Source: Comamonadaceae bacterium
GTDB taxonomy: Bacteria; Pseudomonadota; Gammaproteobacteria; Burkholderiales; Burkholderiaceae_C
DNA: 51,381 bases
Assembly: GCA_004144865.1 (NCBI GenBank)
Contig: SEAY01000011.1
Coordinates: forward strand, 1 to 51,381
Direction of reading: 5' to 3'
In this document: in pieces, positions 33,142 through 41,607 of the stretch
How positions within the stretch are numbered: the first letter of the stretch is position 1
Layout of the letters: every line of letters begins with the position of its first letter
Made by a program: the position numbers and the translations under genes
The notes under the pieces: model-generated
The model's input: the letters and a program-made list of their open reading frames with translations, nothing else
Told to the model about the DNA's origin: nothing
Databases searched by the model: none

Positions 33142-33642
33142 ATGAATACCCATGGCCAGAACAAACAGGGCCACGCCAGCCCAAGCCGCTCCTACGTGCT
33201 CTTTGGAGTGAACATGGTGCTCAGCCTGGCCGCCATGTACCTCGTCATGTTCTCCATGATCGATGGCTGGCCGGACTTCCGCAACAACATCAACATGTTG
33301 TACATGGCACTCACCATGGTCGCTCCCATGGGGATCCTCATGCTGGCGACCATGGGCGGCATGTACAGCAACAGGCGGCTCAATCTCGCCTTGTACATCG
33401 GCCTCGGCGTCCTCTTCATCGGCGCCTTTGCCGCTACGCGTTTCCAGGCCGGTGTGGGCGACCGGCAATTCATCGCGTCCATGATCCCTCACCACTCCGG
33501 GGCCATCCTGATGTGCAGGGAGGCCCGCCTCGCAGACGCCGAGCTTCTCTCCCTTTGCCGCGAAATCGAGGCCGCGCAGCGCAGGGAAATCGAGCAGATG
33601 AACGCGATCGGGGCAAGGCTGGGCACCGGAAGTCGCCCATGA
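33142..33642 (+). CDS. Membrane protein with C-terminal DUF305 motif
   Basis: 166 aa. Four hydrophobic segments (about residues 20-40, 52-72, 78-95 and 98-115) are followed by a cytoplasmic or periplasmic tail with FIASMIPHHSGAILMCREAR. This motif with HH and Met/Cys is the first half of DUF305, ferritin-like helical pairs linked to metal handling. Only one of the usual helical repeats is present. ATG 33142 (MNTHGQNKQGH) follows AAAGGAAC. It converges on the MFS gene. Confidence 0.82.
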   Translation: MNTHGQNKQGHASPSRSYVLFGVNMVLSLAAMYLVMFSMIDGWPDFRNNINMLYMALTMVAPMGILMLATMGGMYSNRRLNLALYIGLGVLFIGAFAATRFQAGVGDRQFIASMIPHHSGAILMCREARLADAELLSLCREIEAAQRREIEQMNAIGARLGTGSRP

Positions 33643-33668
33643 CCCGCGAGGCGCGCTGATGCATCACT

Positions 33669-35222
33669 TCAGCGCGGGCGCAGCGCGCGCTTGCGGACAG
33701 CGGAAATCCCGGCCTTGAAGCCGATCAACACGGGGGCAGCGATGACGAAGCCCAATGCGATGGCATTGAACGCCGTGCCGAAGGCGATGACGACGGACTG
33801 ACCGGCCACGGCGCGGCCGAGCAGGCTCACCGACGTCGCATGGGCAGCAGCCGCATCCAGCCCCTTGGCAGAGAGCAAGGCAGAGGTCATCGCCAGCCGT
33901 TCGCCGACTGCGGGGACTCCTGCAGCGATGTTCGCCCCCAGCGCAGCGACATTGGCGGCGGCCTCGTGATCGATCAACGTCTGCAGCGCGGCCACGCCGA
34001 TCAGCCCGCCGAGCTGGCGGCCGGTGTTGAAAAGGCCGATGCCGCCGGCGAGGTTCCGCTCAGGCAACTTGCCGAACGCAACCAGCGTGATCGACAGGAA
34101 CAGGAAGCCGAGGCCCGCTCCGCGCAGCAGGATGGCCGCCATCATCTGGCTCGCGCCGGTGTCGCTCGTCGATCCGGACAGCATCCACATCGACACCACG
34201 ATCATCAGGATGCCAAGGGGCACGGTGGCGATCGGAGGCGCGCGGCCGACCTGGACGAGGAGCGCACTCGCGAAGAGCGCCGCAATGAACAAGGCGCCGC
34301 TGGGCAGCAGCAGCATCCCGGCGCCGGTGGGCGTGAATGAAAGGCGCGATACGGCAAAGGACGGAATCAGGAACGCGGTGCCGAACAAGGCGGCACCGGC
34401 CATCAGGCTGACGACCGAAGCGAACGAGAAGTCGTCGCACCGGAACAGGGAGAAGTCGAGCAGGACGCCGGGACGCGCCACGACTTGCTGGCCGAGGAAC
34501 GCCAGCAGCGAGGCGGCGCCTATCGTCGCCAGCCACAGGATGCGAGGTTCCTCGAACCAGTTCCACCGGCTGCCCTGGCTGAAGACCCAGGTGAAGCAGA
34601 AGACGGCCGCGGACAGGAGTAGGAAGCCGATCCAGTCGAAGGGACGGGGTGCAGTCTCCAGCGGCGCCGCTTCGCCGGCCAGCAACAGCAAGCCCGCGGC
34701 CGCCAACGCCAGGGGAACGGTGCTGAGGAAGACCCACGTCCACGACAGGTGGTCGAGCAGCCATCCACCGAGCGCCGGCGTGATCGTCGCGGGCGCGACG
34801 ACCGCCCCGATGGCGAACACGGCTTGCAGCACCGGCTGGTGGCGCCGCTCGAAGGCGAGGAAGATGATGGCCTGGCCCGCAACCAGGAGGGTGGCTCCCG
34901 CAAAACCCTGCAAGGCCCGCAGCGCAACCAGGAGGTCCAGGCGGGCCGTCATCGCGGTGACCAGGCAGGACACGCCCATGAGGAGGGACGCGTCGACGAT
35001 CAGGCGGCGCGGGCGGATGCGGGTCAAGAGCCACGGGGCGAGCATGAACCCCATCAGCTTCAGTGCGATGTAGCCGACATCCAGCCAGGCCATCTCGTCC
35101 GGGGTCGCATGGGCATCGCCGGCGAGGTGGAACCGCCCCAGCGACAGCACGGTGCCGGCGATCGCCTCCGTCAGCGTGGCGCACACGACGCCCGCCACCA
35201 GCAAGGAAGAGGCCGCTGTCAC
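33669..35222 (-). CDS. MFS transporter, DHA2 (EmrB/QacA-like) family
   Basis: 517 aa with about 14 membrane helices. Landmarks are WLDVGYIALKLMGFMLAPWL, the motif A-like TRIRPRRLIVDASLLMG and LVALRALQGFAGATLLVAGQ, and GIGLFNTGRQLGGLIGVAAL. With the HlyD protein encoded just upstream it should form a tripartite drug or metabolite exporter; no outer membrane TolC gene is seen. The start is GTG at 35222, overlapping the hlyD stop by four bases (GTGA). Confidence 0.88.
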   Translation of the reverse strand: MTAASSLLVAGVVCATLTEAIAGTVLSLGRFHLAGDAHATPDEMAWLDVGYIALKLMGFMLAPWLLTRIRPRRLIVDASLLMGVSCLVTAMTARLDLLVALRALQGFAGATLLVAGQAIIFLAFERRHQPVLQAVFAIGAVVAPATITPALGGWLLDHLSWTWVFLSTVPLALAAAGLLLLAGEAAPLETAPRPFDWIGFLLLSAAVFCFTWVFSQGSRWNWFEEPRILWLATIGAASLLAFLGQQVVARPGVLLDFSLFRCDDFSFASVVSLMAGAALFGTAFLIPSFAVSRLSFTPTGAGMLLLPSGALFIAALFASALLVQVGRAPPIATVPLGILMIVVSMWMLSGSTSDTGASQMMAAILLRGAGLGFLFLSITLVAFGKLPERNLAGGIGLFNTGRQLGGLIGVAALQTLIDHEAAANVAALGANIAAGVPAVGERLAMTSALLSAKGLDAAAAHATSVSLLGRAVAGQSVVIAFGTAFNAIALGFVIAAPVLIGFKAGISAVRKRALRPR

Positions 35223-36253
35223 GAGGGAGGCATCCCGACGATCTTCACCCGGGCGGACAAGCCGGGCACCAGCTGGCGCGGCAGTGGCGAGCCGGCGAAC
35301 CGGATCTTCACGGGGATGCGCTGGACGACGCGGACGAAGTTGCCGGTGGCATTGTCCGAAGGCAACAGGCTGAAGGTGGAGCCGCTGGCCGGTGCAAAGC
35401 TGTCCACGATGCCTTCGAACACCTGGTCCGGCAGTCCGTCGATCGTGATCGTGGCCCGCTGGCCGGGGCGGACGTGCCCGAGCTGCGTCTCCTTGAAATT
35501 CGCCACGACCCAGACGTCGTGTACCGGCACGATGTCCAGCAGCGAGGCTCCGGGCGCGACCAGCCGGCCGACGCGCACCTGGCGGTTGCCGACGATGCCG
35601 CTGACCGGCGCCTTGATCACCGTGTTCTCGAGATCGATCTGCGCGAGCCGCAGTGCAGCTTGCGCCTGTTCGAGCGAGGCCGCGGCCGCTGCCCGCTGGG
35701 TGGCGAGAACGGCGGTTCGCTGCTGCTGGGCGCCCACCAGCGCCGATGCGGCAGAGACGCCGGCCTCGGCCTTGGCCCGCGCTGCATCGCTCTCATCGAG
35801 CTGGGCGCGGCTGACGAAGCCGACGTCGACGAGTTCACGGCGCCGGGCCAGGGCCTTGGCCGCCAGGCCCATCTCTGCCACGTTCGACAGGCGCTGGGCC
35901 TCGGCCTGCCGGATGAGGGCCTGCTGCAACCCCATCTCGGCATCGGCGCTCGCGAGCCGGGCCCGCGCGGCTTCGACATTGGCGGCCGCCTGGACCAGGC
36001 GTGCGCGGAAGTCCCGGTCGTCGATCCGGAACAGGACGTCACCCGCCCGAACGGCTTGGTTGTCCTGCACTTCCACGGCCGTGACGTACCCCCCGACCTT
36101 GGGTGCGAGCGAGGTCACCTCCCCGCGGACATATGCGTTGTCCGTAGCCGCCTCGCTGCCCGAACGGGCCGCGACCCATCCGGCAGCGACGACGATCACG
36201 GCGCCCAGGCACAGAAGCAGGCCGATGACCTTTCGCTTGGCTAGCCGCGCCAC
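35219..36253 (-). CDS. HlyD/EmrA family membrane fusion protein
   Basis: 344 aa. One N-terminal helix (about residues 8-28, VIGLLLCLGAVIVVAAGW) is followed by a lipoyl half-domain (ATDNAYVRGEVTSLAPKVGG), two long coiled-coil helices (about 80-190, many A/E/R repeats) and the second half (IKAPVSGIVGNRQVRVGRLV). It bridges the exporter to an outer membrane channel. The start is GTG 36253, because no ATG in frame lies nearer than the NmrA gene; the gap to that gene's stop is only 2 bp. Confidence 0.88.
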   Translation of the reverse strand: MARLAKRKVIGLLLCLGAVIVVAAGWVAARSGSEAATDNAYVRGEVTSLAPKVGGYVTAVEVQDNQAVRAGDVLFRIDDRDFRARLVQAAANVEAARARLASADAEMGLQQALIRQAEAQRLSNVAEMGLAAKALARRRELVDVGFVSRAQLDESDAARAKAEAGVSAASALVGAQQQRTAVLATQRAAAAASLEQAQAALRLAQIDLENTVIKAPVSGIVGNRQVRVGRLVAPGASLLDIVPVHDVWVVANFKETQLGHVRPGQRATITIDGLPDQVFEGIVDSFAPASGSTFSLLPSDNATGNFVRVVQRIPVKIRFAGSPLPRQLVPGLSARVKIVGMPPS

Positions 36254-36255
36254 GG

Positions 36256-37017
36256 CTAGCGGCCCGCGGCGCGCGCCGACTGGCCCAGCCAGTCCTCGAA
36301 GCGAATCGCGCCGATGCGCGGATGGGCCCCGGGTGTGAGCGTCCGGTCGGAGAGAACGCCGCCGAAATAGCGCGCGCGGACATCCGGCACGACCTTGAGC
36401 GTCCCCTTCGTGCCCCGCACGAAGCGCCGGCCCAGTTCGTCGAGCGGCATGGCCTCGGGGCCGGCCACTTCGACGGTGCCGTTGGCCGGCGGCGAGACCG
36501 CGACGTCCGCGAGCGCCAGTGCCACGTCCTGGGCGGCGATGGGCTGGATCAGCGCCGGGGACAGGCGGATCTCGTCGCCGACGGTGGCGGACTGCGCAAT
36601 GCCGCCGACGAACTCGAAGAACTGCGTGGCACGCAGGATCGTGTACGGAATGGCGGACGCCTTGATGAGGGCTTCCTGTGCGACCTTTGCCCGGAAGTAG
36701 CCGTTGTCGGGCAGCCTTTCGCTGCCGACGATCGACAGCGCCACGTGGTGTCGCACGTCGGCGGCGGCTTCCGCGGCCAACAGGTTGCGGGTCGAAGTCT
36801 CGAAGAACTCGAGAACGGCCTGGTCTTCCCACACGGGCGCGTTCGCCACGTCGACGACCACGTCGGCGCCGGCTAGAGCCTGGGCCAGCCCCTCGCGGGT
36901 GATGGTGTTGACGCCCGTGTTGGGCGAGGCTGCGATCGCGTCATGGCCGCGCTCGCGCAAATAGCCGACGAGTTTCGTACCTATGAGGCCTGTGCCCCCG
37001 ATGACAACAATCTTCAT
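36256..37017 (-). CDS. NmrA-like/SDR NAD(P)-binding protein
   Basis: 253 aa. The N-terminal GGTGLIGTKLVGYL is a Rossmann motif (GxxGxxG). The rest (ADVVVDVANAPVWEDQAVLE, HHVALSIVGSERLPDNGYFR, KVAQEALIKASAIPYTILRA) matches atypical SDRs of the NmrA/NAD-dependent epimerase type, which often sense redox cofactors rather than catalyse. The catalytic YxxxK is changed to YFRAK. It is the first gene of the efflux unit, 144 bp from the divergent TPR regulator. Confidence 0.85.
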   Translation of the reverse strand: MKIVVIGGTGLIGTKLVGYLRERGHDAIAASPNTGVNTITREGLAQALAGADVVVDVANAPVWEDQAVLEFFETSTRNLLAAEAAADVRHHVALSIVGSERLPDNGYFRAKVAQEALIKASAIPYTILRATQFFEFVGGIAQSATVGDEIRLSPALIQPIAAQDVALALADVAVSPPANGTVEVAGPEAMPLDELGRRFVRGTKGTLKVVPDVRARYFGGVLSDRTLTPGAHPRIGAIRFEDWLGQSARAAGR

Positions 37018-37161
37018 GGCTTTCTCTCCGTTGGTTCCGGCTGCAACGATTGCCGCCGGCAGACATGGAGAGTGCCCGGGCCCTGCCCGAAAGTCCTTGG
37101 CGACGCCTTGAATCGACCTTCAGAATGCCTTGGTTTTCCGTCCAGGCGTGCCGTACCATCG

Positions 37162-38745
37162 ATGGACGGACAGGGGCAAGGGAACGCTGCGGTGCAGTTC
37201 ACATTCGGAGACTACGTGCTCGACGCGGAGCGCCGCGAGCTTTCGCGGCGGGTGGACGTCGTGCCCGTCGGGCCGCAGGTCTTCGATCTCCTGCTGCATC
37301 TCGTGAGCCACCGCGACCGGGTCGTCAGCAAGGACGAGCTCCTGGAGGCGGTCTGGCGCGGGCGCATCGTCTCCGAATCCACGATCTCCAGCCACATCAA
37401 CGCGGCGCGCAAGGCCATCGGCGACACCGGCGAGGACCAGCTCCTGCTGCGGACCGTCGCCCGCAAGGGTTTCCGCTTCGTCGGCGAGGTCAAGGTGGGC
37501 GAACACGCCTCCTCAGACACGCGGGAGCCGCCGCTGGTGCTCGCGCTTCCGGAGAGACCCTCGATCGCCGTGCTGCCCTTCCACAACCTGAGCGGCGATC
37601 CGCAGCAGGAGTACTTCGCCGACGGGGTGGTGGAGGACATCATCGCGGCCTTGTCGCGCATGCGCTGGCTGTTCGTGATCGCGCGCAACTCGAGCTTCAC
37701 GTACAAGGGACGCGTGGTGGACGTGAAGGACGTCGGCCGGGCGCTGGGCGTGCGCTACGTGCTGGAAGGCAGCGTGCGCAAGACCGGCGACAAGGTGCGC
37801 ATCACCGGGCAGCTGATCGACACCACGACCGGGATGCACCTCTGGGCCGAGCGCTTCGAAGGAACGCTGCAGGATGTCTTCGGACTCCAGGACCAGATGG
37901 CGGAAAGTGTCGTCGGCGCGATCGCACCGCAGCTCGAACGCGCGGAAATCGAGCGTGCCAAGCGCAAGCCGACGGAAAGCCTCGATGCCTACGACTACTA
38001 CCTGCGTGGCGTCGCGAAGCTGCACAGCGGGACCCGCGAATCCATAACGGCCGCGCTGCCCCTGTTCCGCCACGCGATCGAGCTGGATCCCGAGTTCGCA
38101 TCGGCCTACGGCATGGCGGCCTGGTGCCACTTCTGGCGCAACGTGAATGGCTGGACGACCGATCGGCCCCGGGAGATCGCCGAGGGCATCCGCCTGGCGA
38201 GGCTCGCCGTGGAGCTTGGCCGGGACGACGCCGTGGCCCTCACGCGGGCAGGGCACGCACTGGGGCATCTCGCCAGCGACCTCGATGGCGGCATCGCACT
38301 CCTGGACCGCGCCGTGCTGCTCAACCCGAACCTCGCCTCCGCGTGGTTCCTCGGCGGGTTCCTGCGCGCCTTCCATGGCGAACCCGACGCAGCGATCGAA
38401 CACCTGGCGCGCGCGATCCGCCTGAGCCCGCTGGATCCGGAACTGTTCCGGATGCAGGCCGGCATGGCGCTGGCGCATTTCTTCGCCGGCCGCTTCGATG
38501 CCGCCGCGGCCTGGGGCGAAAAAGCGATCGGGAACCTGCAAGACTTCCGCGCCGCCGTGTGCGTGGTGGCGGCGAGCCATGCGCTGGCCGGACGAACGGA
38601 CAAGGCCAGGCTGGCGATGGAGCGGATGCGCAACGTCGACGCCTCGCTTCATGTTGCCCATTTGAAGGAGTGGCTTCCGATCCATAAGACGGAAGACCTG
38701 GGGCGGCTCGCGGAGGGACTGCGATTGGCGGGGATGCCGGAGTGA
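37162..38745 (+). CDS. Winged-helix (OmpR/PhoB-type) regulator with TolB-like and TPR domains
   Basis: 527 aa. The DNA-binding part, residues about 10-105, has FTFGDYVLDAERRELSRRVD, SKDELLEAVWRGRIVSESTI and TVARKGFRFVGEV. Next comes a TolB/adenylate-cyclase-associated region (about 125-255: SIAVLPFHNLSGDPQQEYFA, DGVVEDIIAALSRMRWLFVI, RYVLEGSVRKTGDKVRITGQ). Tetratricopeptide repeats (about 265-520; AIELDPEFASAYGMAAWCHF and similar) fill the rest. No receiver domain, cyclase domain or membrane helix is seen. It is divergent from the NmrA-HlyD-MFS operon, which it probably controls. ATG 37162 gives a start just before the DNA-binding domain; a GTG at 37191 (VQFTFGDY) is an alternative. Confidence 0.88.
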   Translation: MDGQGQGNAAVQFTFGDYVLDAERRELSRRVDVVPVGPQVFDLLLHLVSHRDRVVSKDELLEAVWRGRIVSESTISSHINAARKAIGDTGEDQLLLRTVARKGFRFVGEVKVGEHASSDTREPPLVLALPERPSIAVLPFHNLSGDPQQEYFADGVVEDIIAALSRMRWLFVIARNSSFTYKGRVVDVKDVGRALGVRYVLEGSVRKTGDKVRITGQLIDTTTGMHLWAERFEGTLQDVFGLQDQMAESVVGAIAPQLERAEIERAKRKPTESLDAYDYYLRGVAKLHSGTRESITAALPLFRHAIELDPEFASAYGMAAWCHFWRNVNGWTTDRPREIAEGIRLARLAVELGRDDAVALTRAGHALGHLASDLDGGIALLDRAVLLNPNLASAWFLGGFLRAFHGEPDAAIEHLARAIRLSPLDPELFRMQAGMALAHFFAGRFDAAAAWGEKAIGNLQDFRAAVCVVAASHALAGRTDKARLAMERMRNVDASLHVAHLKEWLPIHKTEDLGRLAEGLRLAGMPE

Positions 38746-38797
38746 GCGGCCGGGCTGCGTAGCGGACCGTCCGTTTCAACCAGTTCCCAGCCCGCCC

Positions 38798-39427
38798 TCA
38801 CTGCCGCACATACCGCAAGTGTGTGGCGGCCGGTCCATCGAGCACCCTGTCGATCCGAAACTGCGGCCCGGGTTCGCGCAGGTTCTCGAAGAGACGCCGC
38901 CCTGCGCCGAAGAACACCGGTGCCAACGCGATCTCCAGTTCGTCGACGACGCCCAGGTTCAGGTATTGCTGGATCACATCCGCTCCGCCCGCAATACGTA
39001 CATCCCGACTGCCCGCGGATTCCCGTGCCAACTCCAGCGCACGCTCCGGCCCATCATTGATGAAATGAAAGGTCGTCCCGCCGGGACGCACCCAAGGATC
39101 GCGTTTCTCGTGCGTCAGCACGTAGACCGGTGTGTGGAACGGAGCCTCCTCCGGCCAGGCGACCTCGCCCTGGTCGAACATCCGCTTGCCCATGATGTTG
39201 GCGCCGATGCGCTCCGTGGTGCTGCGGACCAGGTCATTGACCGGGCCGGTCTCTCCCCCGGGTCCGAGCTTGAGGTTGTCGCGGAAGTACTGCTGGTTGA
39301 TGATCCACGCCATCAACGCACCCCACTTCGCACCCCAGTTCTTGTACTCCGGCTTGCCCATGGTCATGCCTTCCGGTGCCATGTAGCCGTCCAGGCTGAG
39401 CCCGACGTTGACGAAGACCTTGCTCAT
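38798..39427 (-). CDS. Dihydrofolate reductase-like protein (RibD C-terminal domain family)
   Basis: 209 aa. SKVFVNVGLSLDGYMAPEGM at the N terminus and ANIMGKRMFDQGEVAWPEEA, RDVRIAGGADVIQQYLNLGV and DELEIALAPVFFGAGRRLFE are features of the DHFR/RibD_C fold used by stand-alone NADPH-dependent reductases of unknown substrate. It is not the housekeeping folA. It is followed at 33 bp by (upstream on the minus strand) the VOC gene, so VOC-reductase form one transcript. Confidence 0.88.
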   Translation of the reverse strand: MSKVFVNVGLSLDGYMAPEGMTMGKPEYKNWGAKWGALMAWIINQQYFRDNLKLGPGGETGPVNDLVRSTTERIGANIMGKRMFDQGEVAWPEEAPFHTPVYVLTHEKRDPWVRPGGTTFHFINDGPERALELARESAGSRDVRIAGGADVIQQYLNLGVVDELEIALAPVFFGAGRRLFENLREPGPQFRIDRVLDGPAATHLRYVRQ

Positions 39428-39460
39428 GCCTCTCCTCTCGTGTGGTCGACCCGGTGATGC

Positions 39461-39940
39461 TCAGCCCTTGCGGGCGGCTTCGATCCTGGCGATGTCGATC
39501 TTGCCCATCTCCATCATGGCGTTGAATGCCCGCTTGGCCGCGGCCCGGTCGGGGTCGGCGATGGCCGCCGTGAGCGCCCGGGGGGTGATCTGCCACGACA
39601 GTCCCCACTTGTCCTTGCACCAGCCGCAGGCGCTCTCCTGTCCGCCGTTGCCGACGATCGCGTTCCACAGGCGGTCGGTTTCCGCCTGGTCCTCGGTCGC
39701 CACCTGGAACGAGAACGCTTCGGTTTGCTGGAACGCCGGGCCGCCGTTCAGCCCGAGGCAGGGAATGCCCATGACCGTGAACTCCACGGTCAGGACGTCG
39801 CCCTCCTTGCCCGAGGGATAGTCGCCCGGCGCGCGATACACGGCGCCGACGGAACTGTCGGGGAAGGTCTTCGCATAGAACTGCGCAGCTTCCAGCGCGT
39901 CGCGGTTGTACCAGAGGCAGATCGTGTTCTTGCTGGTCAT
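39461..39940 (-). CDS. VOC superfamily protein, PhnB-like
   Basis: 159 aa. The pattern TICLWYNRDALEAAQFYAKT, PCLGLNGGPAFQQTEAFSFQ and CGWCKDKWGLSWQITPRAL fits the PhnB/3-demethylubiquinone methyltransferase-like group of the VOC fold, often encoded beside stress and resistance genes. The catalytic role is unknown. ATG 39940 follows GGAGAGAACGC. A longer in-frame extension to 40129 exists but has no family similarity. Confidence 0.87.
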   Translation of the reverse strand: MTSKNTICLWYNRDALEAAQFYAKTFPDSSVGAVYRAPGDYPSGKEGDVLTVEFTVMGIPCLGLNGGPAFQQTEAFSFQVATEDQAETDRLWNAIVGNGGQESACGWCKDKWGLSWQITPRALTAAIADPDRAAAKRAFNAMMEMGKIDIARIEAARKG

Positions 39941-40194
39941 TGCGTTCTCTCCAAGCGGTCGCGGGTCCGTCCATGGCCATGCTGGCCGCCCGCATCGGCC
40001 GGCATGGTTGCGGGCGGCACGCCCGCCCCTGGTGACGACGAAGCAGCCCCTGCGAAATCGACAAGGACAGGCAAGACTTTTCCGCGGCCAGCCTGCCAGC
40101 CGCCGAGCTGGCCCGGCAAGCGCATCCAATGATGGGCCCGGGGCCGTTCAGGCGGCGTTCACCTGCCACGATATAGCCTGCACTCTCCGCATCC
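39941..40194. other. 254 bp intergenic stretch without a clear gene
   Basis: It contains the upstream region of the VOC-reductase pair and possibly the promoter of the small gene at 40195. A 6 bp stem GGGCGG/CCGCCC near 40010-40026 and an AT-rich GATATAG near 40170 are the only notable sequences. I see no RNA gene. Confidence 0.4.
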
Positions 40195-40599
40195 TTGTGG
40201 GAGTGTCCGCTGAACTCCGTTCCCCCTTCGCGCCTGGAAGGCGTCCTGGCGCCCCCAGCCGCGGCCTCGTTGCACGCCCATGGCCGCCCTGGCGTCCCGG
40301 GCCCGGCCGGGTGGTACCCGCAGCCCGGCAGGACGGCTGCGGCCGAGCCGCGCGCCGCGAACGATGACCGAACGCTTTTCGATGCCCTGATCGCGCGCGC
40401 GGGTCGCGATCCGGCCGGGTTCGACTTCGCGGTGCACCCGATCCGCCAGTCGGCAGACCTGGGCTTGCATGCGGACCTGATGGTCACCGTCACCTGCAGG
40501 GCCGTACGGATTTCGAGGACCTATCTTTCGCGAGCGCAGGATGCCGCGTGGCTCGCCGACCTCGCGAATGACCTTCGCGCAGGGGTGTACGGCGCGTGA
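40195..40599 (+). CDS. Hypothetical protein
   Basis: 134 aa, not recognised. The first ~55 residues are Pro/Ala/Gly-rich and of low complexity. The second part (TLFDALIARAGRDPAGFDFA, LGLHADLMVTVTCRAVRISR, DAAWLADLANDLRAGVYG) looks like a small folded domain, similar in shape to short betaproteobacterial proteins ending in a Trp..Phe/Leu..Asp-Leu helix. The true start could be internal, for example at a later GTG. No signal peptide or membrane segment is seen. Third positions are G/C rich, as in neighbours, which supports coding. Confidence 0.5.
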   Translation: MWECPLNSVPPSRLEGVLAPPAAASLHAHGRPGVPGPAGWYPQPGRTAAAEPRAANDDRTLFDALIARAGRDPAGFDFAVHPIRQSADLGLHADLMVTVTCRAVRISRTYLSRAQDAAWLADLANDLRAGVYGA

Positions 40600-40661
40600 T
40601 CGTTCCTGGATCGTTCAGGTAGTGGGCGTTACCCTGGACGCCAATGATCAAAGGATCCCCC

Positions 40662-40910
40662 ATGCCACGCATCGCCGTTTCCAGCCTCGCTTTCCTGCTT
40701 GCACTGGTGTTCCTGTTGCCGGCCGCCTGGGCCGGCGTGAGCCGCGACGAAGCCGCTTCCCTGGCTCAGCGGAAGGCGCCCGGCCGTGTGCTGGCGGTGG
40801 AGCGCGGCCTGCACGTGGACAACAGCGTGGTGTGGCGGATCCAGGTCCTCACCGCCGCAGGCGAAGTCCGCCTGGTCGTGATCGACGCGGAAACCGGGCG
40901 GCTGCGCTAG
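40662..40910 (+). CDS. PepSY domain small exported protein
   Basis: 82 aa. Signal peptide MPRIAVSSLAFLLALVFLLP with cleavage after AAWA. The mature part VSRDEAASLAQRKAPGRVLA, VVWRIQVLTAAGEVRLVVID and AETGRLR is one PepSY repeat, a fold thought to inhibit proteases or bind metals in the periplasm. A longer start at 40644 (MIKGSP) is possible; 40662 fits a signal peptide better. No two-component genes lie next to it, although PepSY proteins are often found there. Confidence 0.83.
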   Translation: MPRIAVSSLAFLLALVFLLPAAWAGVSRDEAASLAQRKAPGRVLAVERGLHVDNSVVWRIQVLTAAGEVRLVVIDAETGRLR

Positions 40911-40943
40911 ACCGGCGCGTCCCAGGGCCAGCCTTCATGTCGT

Positions 40944-41504
40944 TCAGCGACCGGCGGCAGGCGCAACGATCCCATGGGCAGCAAGCGTGGCCACGACGGC
41001 TTTGGAAAACTTGGCGGCCGTTGTCCTGGGATTGTCGACAGCGGATGTCGCGGCCGAGATGCGCGCTTGCCACGGGCGCAGTGCGTCGTCCTTGTACCGG
41101 ACCGAGAGGAGCATGACCGCGCCCGGCCCCATCCCGTTGTGACCTGCGCTCTCGACTGCCACGTGGATCAAGGTATCGTCGCCCGGCGGGATGCCGTTGT
41201 TTCGCAGGGCGTGCTCGACAGCCGGAACCATCTGGGCGCGCACTTCGCGCAGCATGTCATCGACCTCCTTGCGCGCGTACTCGACGTCCGAGCTTCCGAT
41301 CCGCGGAGCGGAGTAGCTCCCGAAGGAACTGCGCGACACCTGAAGAGGGAAGGTCGGCGGGATCTCGAAGCGAACGGTGGCGCTGCGCGCGGGCCGGGTG
41401 GGCACTTCGGGCGTTTGGGGCCGAATGTGTCCCGCGCACCCCGCGACCAGTGCCAACAGCCCGAGGGCAATGGTCGATCTCACCCGACAAAACACCATCT
41501 GCAT
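40944..41504 (-). CDS. Putative lipoprotein of unknown function
   Basis: 186 aa. The signal peptide MQMVFCRVRSTIALGLLALV ends at a lipobox VAGC (Cys23), then AGHIRPQTPEVP. The start ATG 41504 stands 5 bp after a strong AGGAGG. The mature protein has a DUF4136-like feel: SSDVEYARKEVDDMLREVRA, ALRNNGIPPGDDTLIHVAVE, then an amphipathic end (AKFSKAVVATLAAHGIVAPA). This resembles a YajI/DUF4136-type outer membrane lipoprotein but is not a firm match. Confidence 0.65.
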   Translation of the reverse strand: MQMVFCRVRSTIALGLLALVAGCAGHIRPQTPEVPTRPARSATVRFEIPPTFPLQVSRSSFGSYSAPRIGSSDVEYARKEVDDMLREVRAQMVPAVEHALRNNGIPPGDDTLIHVAVESAGHNGMGPGAVMLLSVRYKDDALRPWQARISAATSAVDNPRTTAAKFSKAVVATLAAHGIVAPAAGR

Positions 41505-41607
41505 TCCAACCTCCTGTTGCTGCAAGACCATTCTGGTGCCCAGGGGCCAGGAAGGCAGCGTCCATTTGGCGGGCATTCGCTCCTGGCCGATGGTGACCTC
41601 CGAAAGC

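Noticed and set aside
39941..40129. N-terminal extension of the VOC protein
   Set aside because: No similarity to the family and no ribosome binding site; ATG 39940 has one.
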